DNA of 64,000 nucleotides, from NCBI GenBank assembly GCA_013115145.1, contig JAAPAO010000091.1, forward strand, positions 19,300-83,299. The letters run 5' to 3'. The DNA comes from Perkinsus chesapeaki (lineage: Eukaryota; Perkinsozoa; Perkinsida; Perkinsidae). The translations under genes and the position numbers were made by a program. This document shows, in pieces, positions 42,489 to 55,091 of this stretch (the stretch's first letter is position 1; each line of letters starts with the position of its first letter). A model generated the notes under the pieces. The model was given only the letters and a program-made list of their open reading frames with translations. It ran no database searches and was not told where the DNA came from.

Positions 42489-45400
42489 TTAAACATCTAA
42501 CAGTGCACGAACACTCTCAGGAGTGTGACTGACAGTGACATCAGGTAAGCGCTCAACTGCATAATTGTATATCCTCTCATATGCTTCGGCTATGTTCAGG
42601 CATATGCCTTGTCGGGCTTGAGATCGGAGGGATCGATCGCTAAGTCTATCAATAACTGGGATTGATAGAGCACCACCTGAACGGGATACGCTGACCCGTC
42701 GAGAGGGAATGGTAAGTGAACCCGTACTCAGGTTGAATAAGGCAGTGTAGAAGCCCCTCAAGCATGCTGAAAGTGTCAAAGGATCAGCATCCTCTCCACA
42801 AGAAATCTGCTCTAATATCTGTGATAGGCCCAGCTGCCTTAGGATCGACTAACACAAAGAGTCGGATGAGGAGGAGGAGGATCAGGCGCCGCGACAACTC
42901 CTACTTCCGAGTGTTCCTTAATGAGGGTATTCATCTGGTCCTCCATCAGCGATTGTAACATGGTCACTCTTTGAGACTGAAAAGAAGGGCTGATACAGAA
43001 AGACAAAATCGATGACCGAGCTTACAGTGAACGGAAAGCGCAATAGAGGAGCTTGCATTGCTACGAGACAGTTGAGCATGAATACTGGAGCGTCCCCTTG
43101 GGCCATGGCAGTTGATATTTGCTGACAGAACTGCAGCAATGGGTCAAGCGCTCCCGCTAGAATCTGAAGGGTATCGGTCTGCTAAGGCATAAGACATATC
43201 ACTATACCGGGAATAGCTCCGCCTGGGCTTGTTCGTCCTCAGTTTGTGTCTCCTTATATTTGGTACCAGACAGCATTGTGTGACTTTGCTGGAAAATACC
43301 AAGAATCTGCGAAGCATGAAATAATGACATATAACAATTGGGCTGAGCCGAGAATCGAACTCGGGACCTCTCGCACCCAAAGCGAGAATCATACCACTAG
43401 ACCACACAGCCGGCTGGATCTTTCAACCAAGAAAAAGCGCGCATGCGACTGGCGATTACCTCCTCGAGCGAGTGAACCGTGTTTTCCACGAAGGGTGGGG
43501 CTGACAAGTCGTGCAAGCTCGACGATGCAGATAACAAATAACTGAGAACAGGAGAGTACATGTCTCACATATTTTGGACTTACGCGCTGGTCGAGCGGAT
43601 AGCCTGGGCTTGAGCCTCCCATGCATCCAAAAACCTTCGATGCGTCTGCGTCTCCAGATCAGACAAAACCGTTAAAAGTGGCTGAGGACCGAAATAACTT
43701 AGGCCGAGGAGTGAACTGGAACATTTACTTCAGCAGCAACGTCATCGTCAGTCGCATCAGCTGGAAGCAGCAATGGCCGCAATGTCGTCTCAAAAAAGGT
43801 AAACAATTTCGACACCTAAATCTGCAGTCGCCACGAGGCACGTCTATCTACTGGGCTGACCTTGAATAGCTCTACTGGTCCCGGACCATGTCCGATTGCA
43901 GCATCGTCCCATATCGAGCTGCTTCGAGCTCTCCCTCTACCATCCGATGACTTCTCCTGTGTTGGAGACCGACCATCTGTCATGCTCGATCCGGTCCGAG
44001 GCAATGTAGCGTAACCGCCAGACCTACCGCACTCGGAATAATACTTACAAGATACCCACCTTACACAGCAACTTCCACTTTATGGCGAAGATGTTCAGCT
44101 ACTCCGCTGAGAGCAATACCGAGGCCTTCCCACCAGGTCATCGGCTCTGACACCAACAAGGCCAATCCCGACTCTGCGGGAAATCGCCCTACTCTCTCCT
44201 GTAGCATTATCGTCGTCAGACGGGCTGCTCTCCTGCGTATTCTCATCATCTTCCTGGAAAATCTGCGTAAAAAAGTCCCTCTCAGCAGCAGCCTGTTCAT
44301 GTATCCATGCCAGCATATCATTAGTGTACCTAACACCACACTATCTTATTCCCCTTTGCCGCCGCCTAGAACCTACCTGACGATATCATATGCGTGGATG
44401 TCGATGGGTCGGCTACCAAGCCCGCCTTTCACCAGCGTCTCATGGAACCTTTGCAGTAGAACCTGGCGGCGCACTCGCGCGATTTCCTGAGCAAAAAAAG
44501 CTAGCGTTGTTTGTTGAACCTTATCGGGTCTCACCTTGGCCGAATGATTGAAGTAGACGAGCCTATGACGGATAACACGAAGACCCTTGTTTATCTTCAT
44601 TGTTATCTCGTCCTCTTTATCATGATCGCTACCAACATTCATCAACTCCTTGCACTGTCTCTAAATGTTGAGTGTGATGGAATAGTCCAACTTCATACCC
44701 GTCGCGTACACAAAATAATATATACCTCCAGCGACTCAATGTCGTCTTAAAGGAGAAGCTGCGCGGAATACCAAGAGTAAAATACCAATCGAATGATATG
44801 ACAAGAAATGAGTAACAAAGACCAAGAGCAAATACTTCATAGTTTAAGCAATGAACATAGTACTAATGATAGCGCTGATAATAGTGCAATACCAATAAAT
44901 ATAGTGTAATACCGAATTATCGTGGAGTAGCAGTAGATTATAATTTATAACAGTATAATACCGAACCATTACCTGTATCCATACAAAGATCCTTTCATAT
45001 GCTATCTCCTCCAGATCTGATGTCTGATGTAATATATCCAACGCCAGAGCAGCATCATGATGATGTCCACCACCACCCTCTCTGTCAGAGCTATCCTACC
45101 ACATCAACAACTACCTTACCACTACATAGGCACAATACCACTACCCCTGAAGAGGAGGGGCTCGACGGTATACCTCCGCCGCCGCCACCCTTATTGGCAC
45201 GATTGTATCCGCTGAGCTCATCCAGCATCCGTCTGGCCTCCATCCGCACCTAACATCCGTCACCACAGCCCATGCTGCCAGCCTACCCTATTAAGCTGCT
45301 CAAGGCTTCTAAAGAAAGCATCATCTATAGTAGAATCGGAGTCACGTATCCGAGCGACATCCTCCGGAGACAGCAGAAACCGAGACGAAAATAGGTCGAG

Positions 45401-46426
45401 TACCTTATAAGTGATATCGTCCCTCCGCAGCTTTGGGGCCCGCATTACCTGCTTCTTCTCCGTAGCGTATTTCTTATGTAAGTTCAGCTTTCTAGCCTTC
45501 GTTAGAACCTGTGCCGCAAAGCTGACCCTCCAGCCCGGCAGTCCACCTACCTCATGCGTGTTGGTCCGGGAGTCCTCCAGCTGGGATGCAGCCTTGTCCA
45601 GGACAGCCTCAAGATCTGCTATCTGCTCCGACCTACCACAGACTGCTGCCAACCCCTTCCAGCAAGCGCCCATATTACATGTCATTAATAGTAGATTCGA
45701 CAGCCGAGAACTCCTTGACAAATTCCTTATTTAGTTTCAGGTTCTCCCCTTCTATCATATACCTACAGCAGACCATCGGACCCCTCCGTATTATTAACTA
45801 TATACACCGCGGCTCCACTATTTCTATATGGATGGTTCGGGGAGCTACCCAACTGAATTTGTATCAGCCCAAGCAATCTGATCTGGTTCAAGTACCGAAA
45901 TTAAATAGGAAGTTTGGTAAGAAATAGCCAAGAAAGGAATATCAAAATCGTTGCTCCTTGTACAGTCATACCACTAGATGCTCCTCCACATCACGGCTCT
46001 GCTTGACACCCGGAATCACCACCCTATTTCCCGCAATCATTACCTCAGGTTCCGCCTCTGATCTGGAGTATTACCCTCCCCATAAAAGGTAGATAGGGTC
46101 TGCAACGCTGATAAAGAGGAGCTGGGGTCTAGTCGAAGAGACAATACCTTCTGGACCTAATAACAGTGCACTTCTTCCTTTTCAATAACTATGCCGGATA
46201 AAATCTATCACACCAGGAGCAGGACCATTTTCTGAGCTTTCCTACTAGCCAATTGTTCGCAAGCTTGATACACTGCAGTTTAGTCCCTTACAAAACCCCT
46301 GTATAGTACCTTATTACGCAATGCCTGTGATGTACTAGCCCCAACTGCTGCCACCGTACTAGCCCTTGTTGGAGCAGCACTAACCCCACTGCTCCTTGGT
46401 TGCCCTTCTCCTATTGCAGTGGTCAT
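42489..46426 (-). CDS. COG6: Conserved oligomeric Golgi complex subunit 6
   Basis: A multi-exon minus-strand gene with ATG at 46424-46426 and a Ser/Ala-rich N-terminus. The next exons read VLSLRLD, LSALQTLSTFYGE, RRNLR, then EGENLKLNKEFVKEFSAVES, exactly the COG6 order. After a predicted helix (LTKARKLNLHKKYATEKKQ) comes VLDLFSSRFLLSPEDV with DDAFFRSLEQLNRV, then DLEEIAYERIFVWIQ, VRRQVLLQRF, RPIDIHAYDIVR and DMLAWIHEQAAAERDFF. The C-terminal exons hold LDPLLQFCQQ, VFMLNCLVAMQAPLL and TPESVRALLDV. COG6 is part of lobe B of the tether for retrograde intra-Golgi vesicles. Two introns within VLTKAR...VLDLF close in phase. The intron at about 43190-43580 contains a tRNA gene. Confidence 0.9.
43340..43411 (-). 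tRNA. tRNA-Pro (UGG)
   Basis: Read on the minus strand this is a 72-nt cloverleaf. The acceptor arm GGCTGTG pairs with CTCAGCC apart from one U-U opposition, and the discriminator base is C. The D arm has the A box TGGTCTAGTGG. The anticodon stem CTCGC/GCGAG encloses TTTGGGT with anticodon TGG. The T arm is CCGAG-TTCGATT-CTCGG. There is no intron and no encoded CCA. It lies inside an intron of COG6 and in the same orientation. Confidence 0.93.
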
Positions 46427-47428
46427 AAGTTAATAAACTCATATTGCAGAGTAGTCACTATACCGTTCCCCCTCCCTGTCATATCGGTTTCAGCACATTC
46501 TGCCTCTTTCTATACGCTTATGCAAGATTTAATACTCACTCAACACAAGCACTACAACCGTCGGAAATCAAGTCTGGTCCTGATGCCTCCCATGCCAACA
46601 ACAGTTAGTGTATACTGTAGCAAGTACAAAGTAGTGCATACCTCACTGGCGGTGATGTATGATGGCACTGTGGGGTGAGCATACTGTATAGCGTAAAGGG
46701 ATATAACAGCCAGCTGTGAATATAACGGAACTCATACGTTCTTGGCTAATTGCTTTTCACAAGAAGTGAAATGCAGTGCTTGCATGATGATCTATAATGA
46801 CTTGATCTGACTAGTAGACTTTTCGAAGTCCCTTGTCTTCTTTTGCCGAACCATAGTACGTTTACGCCTGGTTAGGCTAAGGTGGATAACCGAGTTACCC
46901 CGAGAACTGTATTTCGCCACTAAGCACTTACGAGCCAACGATCCTCTCTATCCCTTGAAGGCCCCACCTTACAAGTCCATATTATTAGCATTACTGTGGC
47001 TATATTCAACCAATGGACGATCGTCTCTAGTACTATAACCCCATGCTGCCACATTTCCCTCCAACCGTCGGAGAGTCTTACTCGCCAGAACAAACTTTTA
47101 ATTCCTCTTGAACCGGCCTACTCCTTATACTACATCTTTGCCTCCCTAATAGCCATGCAGCTAAGAGTCACCGATGGTGACGCCATCAACAACACATACC
47201 TTGCCAAAGTATAGATATTGAGGATGAGGCCCTCAATAAGGGAGTAGAGTAAGGAGTCCATTTTCAGTAGGTCCGTCATCTATCAACTTATCTCCAAACG
47301 CGCAACTCTATACTGTGATCCCAGTCCAGTACGCCTCGATCTGCTCAGTCACTCCCCCCCCAGCGACTTCGATTGGTCGAATGATGAGCACAACTCGGTT
47401 ATTTATTAACAGGAACGAATTACACAGC
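46427..47428. other. 1 kb without an assigned gene
   Basis: Between the COG6 start and the 3' end of the 162-residue gene. On the minus strand about 46.98-47.11 kb is open in a frame with a mixed, coding-like composition (RRLEGNVAAWGYSTRDDRP), possibly one exon of a small gene, but no start, stop or partner exon could be joined. No RNA gene seen. Confidence 0.35.
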
Positions 47429-47961
47429 TTACGCATCTATAGTTCGGCCCTCGAAGACCCTCCGTAGACTTGGATCATCTCGCATTATATCATCAACCTT
47501 CGATGTCAATCTCATCAATACCCCAACAGTACTCATAACAAAAGCATAGGGCACAGCAAGATAGAGGGCACGGTAGGTAGGGCGACGGTTGTTCATTTGG
47601 ATGCACACCCTAAAAGCGGAAGCTTCTTCCATTGATCAAGTCAGCCGACTTACCCAATGGAGTAGAGCCCCACTGCCGAGCCTGCTGAGGCCAGGACAGG
47701 TCTGACGTAATGCTTCATATCAAATAAGGACGCTACCCTCTCCTCGTTGCCATTCGCCCACACTTCCCTCGCCACTCTTATGTTCCCTTCTAAGGAGTCG
47801 ACATGTCGTTTTAATCTCTCATACCTCCTTGCGAACCAATTAGGCCGATAGGTAGCGGATGATGGTATCGTCACTGTGTTCTCTGCATTCAGCACATCAC
47901 TGGCGCTCACACTACCGGAGTCAGAGAACAGGCTCTCTAGGACCAGCCCACCGGCTGCCAT
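47429..47961 (-). CDS. Unknown 162-residue protein, two exons
   Basis: The exons 47654-47961 and 47429-47609 join in phase through a 44-nt GTAAGT...TTTTAG intron. The ATG is at 47959-47961. The N-terminal 35 residues are Ser/Ala/Gly-rich. The middle is basic and helical (RRYERLKRHVDSLEGNIR). Two moderately hydrophobic stretches follow (YVRPVLASAGSAVGLYSIG and LYLAVPYAFVMSTVGVLM), and the tail is charged. It could be a small membrane-associated or organellar protein. I do not recognise a family. It runs in the same direction as COG6 and the TMEM144-like gene. Confidence 0.6.
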
Positions 47962-48444
47962 TTAAAACCTATTACTGGTCCCCTTGTCAATTCACCGAAA
48001 GACGGTAATGTCCACGAGCCCTAGCCGACCCCCGAATTGATACGCACCAACAAAAGAGCCTTAATTGTCCTTGTTGACAGGAACAGTAAACCGCAAGGCA
48101 CTGGAGAACAAGCGAAATAATTACTGTTATGTTATTAAGGAATAAACTGTAGGGGACTGTAGATGATGATGCTGTTGGCAAGGACTGGCCATAACTGGCC
48201 CACAGACCACATAGAAAAGGTAACAAATCCAAGTTGGACAGCGCCGAGAGTCCGGATGGTGCAGACATAGATAGAGTTGAATCGTATAATGGCAATACGG
48301 GCCTTGAAGGAAGAGCAAAGAATGACACTTCAACACAAAGGGTAGAACAGGAACGCGCCATTTGAGGTGTTTGTTGTTGTTGTTGTTGTTATCGAGGGGG
48401 ATGATGATGGTGGGGGTGGTGGTGGTCACCAACGTGTGACGGGG
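47962..48444. other. Intergenic with short microsatellites
   Basis: 483 bp between two minus-strand genes. It contains a TTG repeat of about six units at 48371-48390 followed by ATG/GTG-rich tracts to about 48427. No gene seen. Confidence 0.6.
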
Positions 48445-49995
48445 CTACTCGCCAATAGCGACAAGTAGACATCCAGTGAGTTGGACGCAGAAGGCAATTG
48501 CAAAGATAATTCTTTGTCTGAAGGATACGATGTTAATAGGGGCGTAATACAAGGTCTTACTTCCTTTGCTTAATCTCCTTGTATACGAAAATACTGAGTA
48601 AACTGGAGACCATAACAGGTCCAACAGCATCTAAAGTGTAGGCAGCTGCGTAACCCATACCATCAATACCGTAAAGGGCATTTACATCACCACCAGTCCA
48701 GAACAGACCTGAGCACACACAGTAGAGGAGAAGATTCACTACAACGATTGCTATCGATCCCGAGGTTTGGTGGGGATCTACTGCGGAGAAGACGGTACGT
48801 ATGGAAGGTTTAGGCAGTTTTATAGGGGACAGTGGCTTACCAGCAATGAAGGCAGGGCGAATGACGGAGTGCATTGTGCGCTTTTTGAAGGCAAATTGCC
48901 GGAACATAGCGGCAACCCAGTACCATATGCTGGAGACGAAATAGATACCAATACATTGTGAGAACACGAATTGGACCTATTTTGAATCTTAAAGAGATAA
49001 AACCGTAAGATTCCCTACAGGTTGATAGTATCCATATTTCTGTTGCCACAACTGATATGGCCATCCGTTCATTGCCGTTAAAATACCGGACACTATAGCC
49101 AACACCATACCTAAGTAAATTCCCCATACCGTACTTCCCTCAGATCTCCTGAGCTACTACCTATTATCTTAATCCTGAGGACCTGTTGCTGATGAGCCTT
49201 TGCCGCTGATTTGCCGTCCCTCTGATTTCGGCTCTTGGCCTCCTCTCCATTGAAGAATCTTTCCACTTTTAACCAGAAGTCAGATGGTCTGCCATAATCA
49301 TACTCCTCGCTATGGTCATCGTTATGGCCAGTCTCGCCGTTCTCCAGATCGGTCGAAGAGGCAGCATTGGATGCCTCATCGTGGCCGCTGGCATTGCTCG
49401 GACTTATCGATGATGATGAGGAAATGGCCCCTGCGTTCTGATCTGATGTCTCAGTAACGGCCTGCTTGCGGTGTCGTCTACTCTCAGAAGGTCGATCTTT
49501 TTTCTTTTCCTTCGGTCCGGCCGAGGAAGAGTCATCTGATGCCTCCTCGGGATCGACGAAGAACAGAATAGCAAACGAGAACAATAGGACGAAAACGCCG
49601 ACGTCACGCATGACGGGAATACGGCCAACATCTCTGTCCATACCAAAGAGACCGAAACGAGATAGACAGTATCCCCAAGTGAGGTTAATAATATGGTAAA
49701 GAGAGAAGCCAAGGGCCAGACCGCAGATACGGACTAATGGAATGACAATAAAGTTGGCAGTGCCCCATAAGGCACCAGAAAGGACGCCATAAAGGAATAT
49801 CTGAGGGCCGTCCCATTGGCCACTTAGCATTCCGACAATTTCTAGGACAATTCCGCCCCAAAGGATACCAGAACACATAAACCATTGAAAGACAGCTCCA
49901 TCGTATGTACAATACTGTTTACATGGTATATATTGAAGACCATATAAAATAGCAGCAATGATGGTACAAGTAATGCCCACTCCGAAATCTACCAT
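48445..49995 (-). CDS. TMEM144-like transporter-type membrane protein
   Basis: The ATG at 49993-49995 opens a long exon with FGVGITCTIIAAILYGLQYIPCK, DGAVFQWFMCSGILWGG and a GALWGTANF...IPLVRICGLALG segment, the order of TMEM144 N-terminal helices. A 110-residue polar loop rich in Ser, Glu and Asp separates the two halves. In-phase introns (about 50 and 42 nt) lead to MVLAIVSGILTAMNGWPYQ and IGIYFVSSIWYWVAAMF. The last exons hold SGLFWTGGDVNAL, GPVMVSSLLSIFVYKEIK and a final hydrophobic helix ending GCLLVAIGE. The family belongs to the drug/metabolite (sugar-type) transporter superfamily; its substrate is unknown. The long acidic central loop is unusual. Confidence 0.72.
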
Positions 49996-50587
49996 ATAAG
50001 CAGGTTACAGAGGTTATAGAGGCCAGAAACAAAAACACTAACTAAATACCACCACAGGCTAATATAAGGCAATGATTGTGAGATCGATCCTCGGCCGAGG
50101 CGCTTTTCTGTCCCTTTTATCAGCGCGTGTTATACTATTAATGAGTACAAAATGTCGTAACCGGGGATCGAACCTGAGTCTCGATCGGCGCACTTTCTAA
50201 CGTCTCCTATGTAAGCGTATTGAATTGACCATCAGTTGGGTCCTTTCCTCTACGATGCTTTATAATCGTCGATGACTCCAACTCAATCACCGACCTCTAG
50301 AGTCCCTTCTCGTGGGCACCCCATGGACCCGAGGTACCTCCGTCCCCCTCAGCCATTGCCCTCCACTCCTGCTTTAGTCACTGTTGTGCCCTATTGGACG
50401 TCCATGAGGAACGAGAGCCTTGCCTTTATAAGCTACTGACTGACTGTATGGCGGAAGATCGGTGCCCTTTACCATCATATTGGGCCACTAAGCTGGATAG
50501 GAGCACTGGCAAGGTGTAGGCAACATACAGGGAGTCGCTTCATGAAGGACCGGCAACACTTTGTCGTTCTGCGTTGGCTATTTTTAT
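49996..50587. other. Divergent intergenic region with a B-box-like fragment
   Basis: Between the divergent TMEM144-like and WW-domain genes. CCGGGGATCGAAC at 50161-50173 is the reverse complement of a Pol III B-box-like sequence, but no cloverleaf forms around it. A short open frame from an ATG near 50322 (38 codons, Pro-rich) could be a first exon of the WW gene; this is unproven. Confidence 0.35.
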
Positions 50588-53500
50588 GGCGAAACTAACC
50601 CACCAGAGGAGCCACATTTGGCCTGCTGTTGAAGGCATCGCTACTGATCAGATACTTTGCCCATCTCATAGAGAAGAGGTCCTCCTGGGAGCACCCCTAC
50701 CATGACATGTTCAAGCAACTCATTGTCTTTTTTAGAGCCTCAGTGTGGCACAAGGATCCCTCTACGGTAGGTCAGTGGTGCCTCAGGGTCGACGAAGTCC
50801 GTGTAAGGTACAACAAGCATGTGACGCCGAGCTTAAGAGGTTTAAGAAGCAACTGGCAGACTCACGAGACAAGAACTGGCGCTCGACCAAGAGCACCGCT
50901 GGGGATGTGTAAGGGTGCTAGCTGTGGCTGTGGCTGGAGCGATATGGTAGTGGTAGATACTATTTCAACTCGAAGACTGGTGAGACGACGTGGGACAACC
51001 CAGATGAGGGCCTAAGCTGCCAGCTCAGTGCCTACACTAACGCTCTGGCATTGCTCACGCACAAACCGTAGGGCTCGTGGCTGTCCTCGAGCTTGGCAGT
51101 GTACCAATCACTACAGGTACTGGGATATGCTACTGTCGTTGGAGACGGATGCAGACGGGCCTTCACGTACATTGCCACCAGGCCAGCCCAAGAAGGTAGT
51201 AGACCAGGGGTCCCACGGACCGAATCCGACTACTTTAGAAATCGGCGCTGAGCAGCTTTGCTGACCGTCTTAAGGATCGTTATAAGAACAAGAAGCCTCA
51301 GAAAGTGGAGGCTAAGGAAGAGATTAGTCTGCCTCCCCTCACAGCACCAGCTGCACCTGACTGGTCGGGGAGTAGCTCTGGTGGGTTATCCTTCAAATGT
51401 TGTTAGCCGGCAAAATCTCAAGGTCCCTCGTCCCCGGCTGTGAGCCCGGCAGCACCGGTCCCTATCACCGTTGTCCTTCCAGAGCCAACTCGGTGTCTGT
51501 CGGCTCTGGCTGGCACTGACTGTGGCGAGGCTGCCCTTTTAAAGGTTATATCACAGCATTAGTTGAACACAGTTGACTACTTGTAGGTCCTAGAGGAGGC
51601 AACAGAGGCTCAAGTGCCCTTGGATCATCCCTTTATAGTGCGCCGTGCAGTCTGGGGTGCCGATGTGGCAGCATGGGCGGATACGCTGGGTCTTGACAGT
51701 AGTGGCCGATTGTTGGCACCATCGCTGGACCAAGCCTGTCCAGGTGCTCGCAGGGCCTTGGCTTTGGAGTTGCTATCCTTGCCGCTTCCGACACCGTGGT
51801 TTGTCCGTACTGGTCGTCGAGGTGAGCGGTTCTTCCACCACCGGGGCCTTGGTCTCACACAATGGGACCATCCCCTTGGGGCATACATTAAGGTGAATAA
51901 GTCTCGGTCGGCGGAGGGGTAGATTGTCGACGCAGGAGCTACTGCAAGGCACTAAGACGGACCTAGGAGGCGTCCTGGCCGACTTGGAGAGAGGGGCTCG
52001 GGACGCCGTCAGCAGCTTTGGTCAATGGGAGCGGTCATGGTCACGAGTGAGCGGCGGGAATGCTGGTCGTTGAGGAGTAGTGTACTCTGTAGGAGCAGCA
52101 AGAGATAGTCTTCACATTAACCAGAATGCCCAAGATGCCCCAGATAGTAGGCCTGCAGGATGGCATGGAGAGGGCAGATGATCCAGCCGAGGAGGCGGCC
52201 ACCACGGTAGCTGTTAAACTGGTACGCTCTCACCGCTGCGGCTCGTGGTAAAGGGTGATCATGTCCAGTTAATGTTGCGTAGAGTTGCTGCTGATGGTGA
52301 CAGTGAGCCTGTATCGATGAGGAAGGTATGCGATGTGGCTGCCTCGGTGTAAGTTGCTGCTGCCCTGTGGTATATCTGGTCGATGACCCTCCTCCTCCTC
52401 TCTCAGATACAACTCGGGGGTTGTCGTAAATGGGTCCTTTGAGGCCTACACCGGGGCGCAGACGGTAGGTCCTACTCGATATGACAGACAGTTATGTATG
52501 TGGTCCAGGCGCCAGAGGAGGCTGCTGGTGCCTCCATGGTGATGAGCCCAGTCCGAAGCAGCATTACTCCCAATATGAAGGAGACATTGTCACAAGCAGT
52601 CTCATCAGGGGATGAGGGGAAGTCGGTATCATCATCAATGAGGCCAGAGGAGTCTCTTGCCTCGAGGAGCAGCGGGCCGGCCGGCTCAGACAGTGACAGT
52701 GGCGGGGCAGTGACTGCTGCTGCTACTGCACAACTGAACAGTGAGTGCTGTGTATTCCTAGAGGGAGGTATTGCCACCCATACAGGCTTCGTGGCTACAT
52801 TGAATGACAAGCAGGAGGAGCTGGCCATCAGACTTAGGAAAATTGAGGTGTTGCAGTGGCCAGAGTGGCCATGGGGATGGCTATGACAGGATCGATCTAT
52901 CGATGACGAGGGGCCAGAGGTACTAAAGAGGCTATCAGAGGTGGAGGACAGGTTGGCTGAAAGATGCTCAAAGTTGATGGACGAGGCAGAAGAGAGGAAT
53001 AGACGTACCGGGGATCGAACTTGCGCCGCTTCAGTCTTGTTGCACTAGGTATAGTAGATCCTATTAGGGAATCTAATGAAGATCTCATTCGTAGGATAGC
53101 TGCTTTAGAGGTATTAACCCTTCAGCTCGCCACACCATAGCGCTTTCTAGAGCCAGAGGGTAGCGAGCCCTACCGTGGCCGAGGGGGATGGCTTGGCTGC
53201 TGTAGTGGAAAGTGAGGAACGAACCAAAGGTAATGTGATCGCTGATCGCCACCGCCTATAGTGTTGCAGCTGCCATAGCTGACTTGTCTGAGATGTGCCT
53301 CCATCGTTTGGAGGCTTTGGAGCTGCGGATTGAGGCCAATGACGCTCCTGCAGCCCCTCTAGACGGCACCGCTGCTGCTGAGGTGGGAGACCTTCAACTG
53401 GTCAGTGCTGGTACGGTCCCTTGTAGCCTCTCCGAGCCGAAATTGACGAGCTGAGGGCCTCGGTTGAAGAGGTATCGGCAAGGCTTCTCGCTGTCGAAGA

Positions 53501-55091
53501 GCGCCCCCAGGAGAGTCCGCATAAAGCTGGTAAATCCTATAACGGGCGCTAGGGTTGTTAGTTACCTTTACAGATGTAGACGAGGCTGCTGCACTGCTGG
53601 ATGCTGTGGGAGAGGTGAATGGGAGGCTGGAGGAGCTAGAGCAAAAGGTGGAGGGTAACACACAAGAGGGGGTGTGGTAGTGTGGGACAGAGGGCTGCTG
53701 TTCAAGGGCTCATGGAGGCATCAACAACGGTAGCAGCAGGCTCGGGGATGGTGCCAGCAGCAGCTCCTATTGTGGTACCAGAGGATATGGTCCAAGCTGC
53801 CGTTAGTGAGATAAATGACAAGACAGAAGCTGCTCGACAGGTGGGCACTGAGAGGACCACCGCTGGGGATGAGGGGGTTCAGGAAGCAAGGGAGCTCACA
53901 GTATCATTGAAGGAGGAGATGGATACCTTTAAGGCCGACAGTGATGATATCACCAGCAGGTTGGAGAAGCATGAGGTGAAGCAAAGTGATATGGAGGTGA
54001 GGAGGGCAGTTCTGAGAGTGTAAGAGTCTAACCCGCTGTAGGCTGCTATAGCGTCTCTGGCCAAGTCATTGGAAGCCTCACATAAGTCCCTTACAGCATC
54101 ACTTACTAAACTAGGGGACACAATGACCGACGCTTTCCCGAAGAAGGGAGCAACTGGACAAGCAGTAGGGATGGAGAAGCTGATGCGATCCCATAGGGAG
54201 GCCCTGGGGTGGGTGGTCGGAGCAAGCTTTCCGGCGAAGTGCTGCGAAATTTCAGTCGCCTCGTGGAGCGCTACGACGGCCAGAACGCCGCGCTTCATCA
54301 GATCGCTGCCACACAGGAGCGAGTCTTGAATGCAGTGTTGGCTCGGAAGCCTCCAACGAGGCCCTTGTCGCCGTCGGGGAGCGCGGCCACTCCACGGTCG
54401 CCGCCTGTTATAGAAGTGATGCCTCCTCCCGAGGAGTGCCGAGAGTGCCTAAACATCTTTATCGGTGTCCTCAAGCGTAACTTTCGTTCCGTGGATGAAG
54501 CGTATGAGTACTTTGCCGGGGGAGCGGCGAGGTTCGGTAAGGAGATGCTGGGCATTCGGTTGAGGCAACTGAGTGGTGGTGGCGCGGCCTGCAATCGTGA
54601 TGTCCTCTGGGCTGCCCTCTGCCACACATGTGGCATCGATCGTAGTGGTCTTATAGACTTCGAGCATTGGACAAAGGCGATAACCTTCTCACAGGGCCAG
54701 CAGCCGACGGGGGAGCTTCGCAGGCAAGGCAGAATTGTAAAGTAAGGAACCTTGCTCTCCTAATAGTCGTTGGAGTCGCTGGCGTGTAGGTATGTAGCAG
54801 CATCGGTGCTGGCTGAGGCTGCTCATGAGTGTACTGTTAAAATAGCCTCTCAAGTCTTAGCTCGAGCAGCAGCAGGAGCGGCAAGTGGTGGACGACGATC
54901 GCCCAAGAAGGGGGAGACCAGCGCGGAGGACTCACCAGTGGAATGGGCGCGAAGGTACCGAACCGGCGCTCGATGGTCTTGATGGGGATAATCCAGTCCT
55001 TCTCGGCCTGTAACGTCATCGACCAGAGCCAGCGGTGGAAGTCGACCAAGGAGCAGAGCAGGGCCATTGCGGAGGCCTCTAACTTCAGATA
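50588..55091 (+). CDS. Three-WW-domain coiled-coil protein, CEP164-like
   Basis: Many short exons; both gene ends are approximate. WW1 (about 50650-50700) reads RYFAHLIEKRSSWEHPYHDMF. A helix leads to WW2 at about 50875-51000, WRSTKSTAGDVYYF then TTWDNPDE, restored across an intron. Next come YWDMLLSLE and a basic helix (FADRLKDRYKNKKPQ). WW3 at about 51780-51890 is preceded by a helical segment and reads LPTPWFVRTG...FFHHRGLGLTQWDHP. The pattern of a helix followed by a WW ending in WxHP is that of centriolar CEP164. After 51.9 kb come Ser/Ala-rich linkers, several coiled coils (52.7-54.1 kb) and, at 54.3-54.7 kb, a helical pair resembling a degenerate EF-hand module (DVLWAALCHTCGIDRSGLIDFEHW). 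A role at the basal body is inference. Confidence 0.6.

Noticed and set aside
43144-43407. 87-codon minus-strand protein frame over the tRNA
   Set aside because: It is a readthrough of the tRNA and the adjoining COG6 intron; the real COG6 frame downstream is different.
47650-47961. N-terminal exon of COG6
   Set aside because: A better COG6 start with LSALQTLSTFY and RRNLR follows at 46426. This exon joins exactly to 47429-47609 and forms its own gene.
50155-50215. tRNA gene on the minus strand
   Set aside because: Only a B-box-like sequence is present; T stem, anticodon arm and acceptor arm do not pair.
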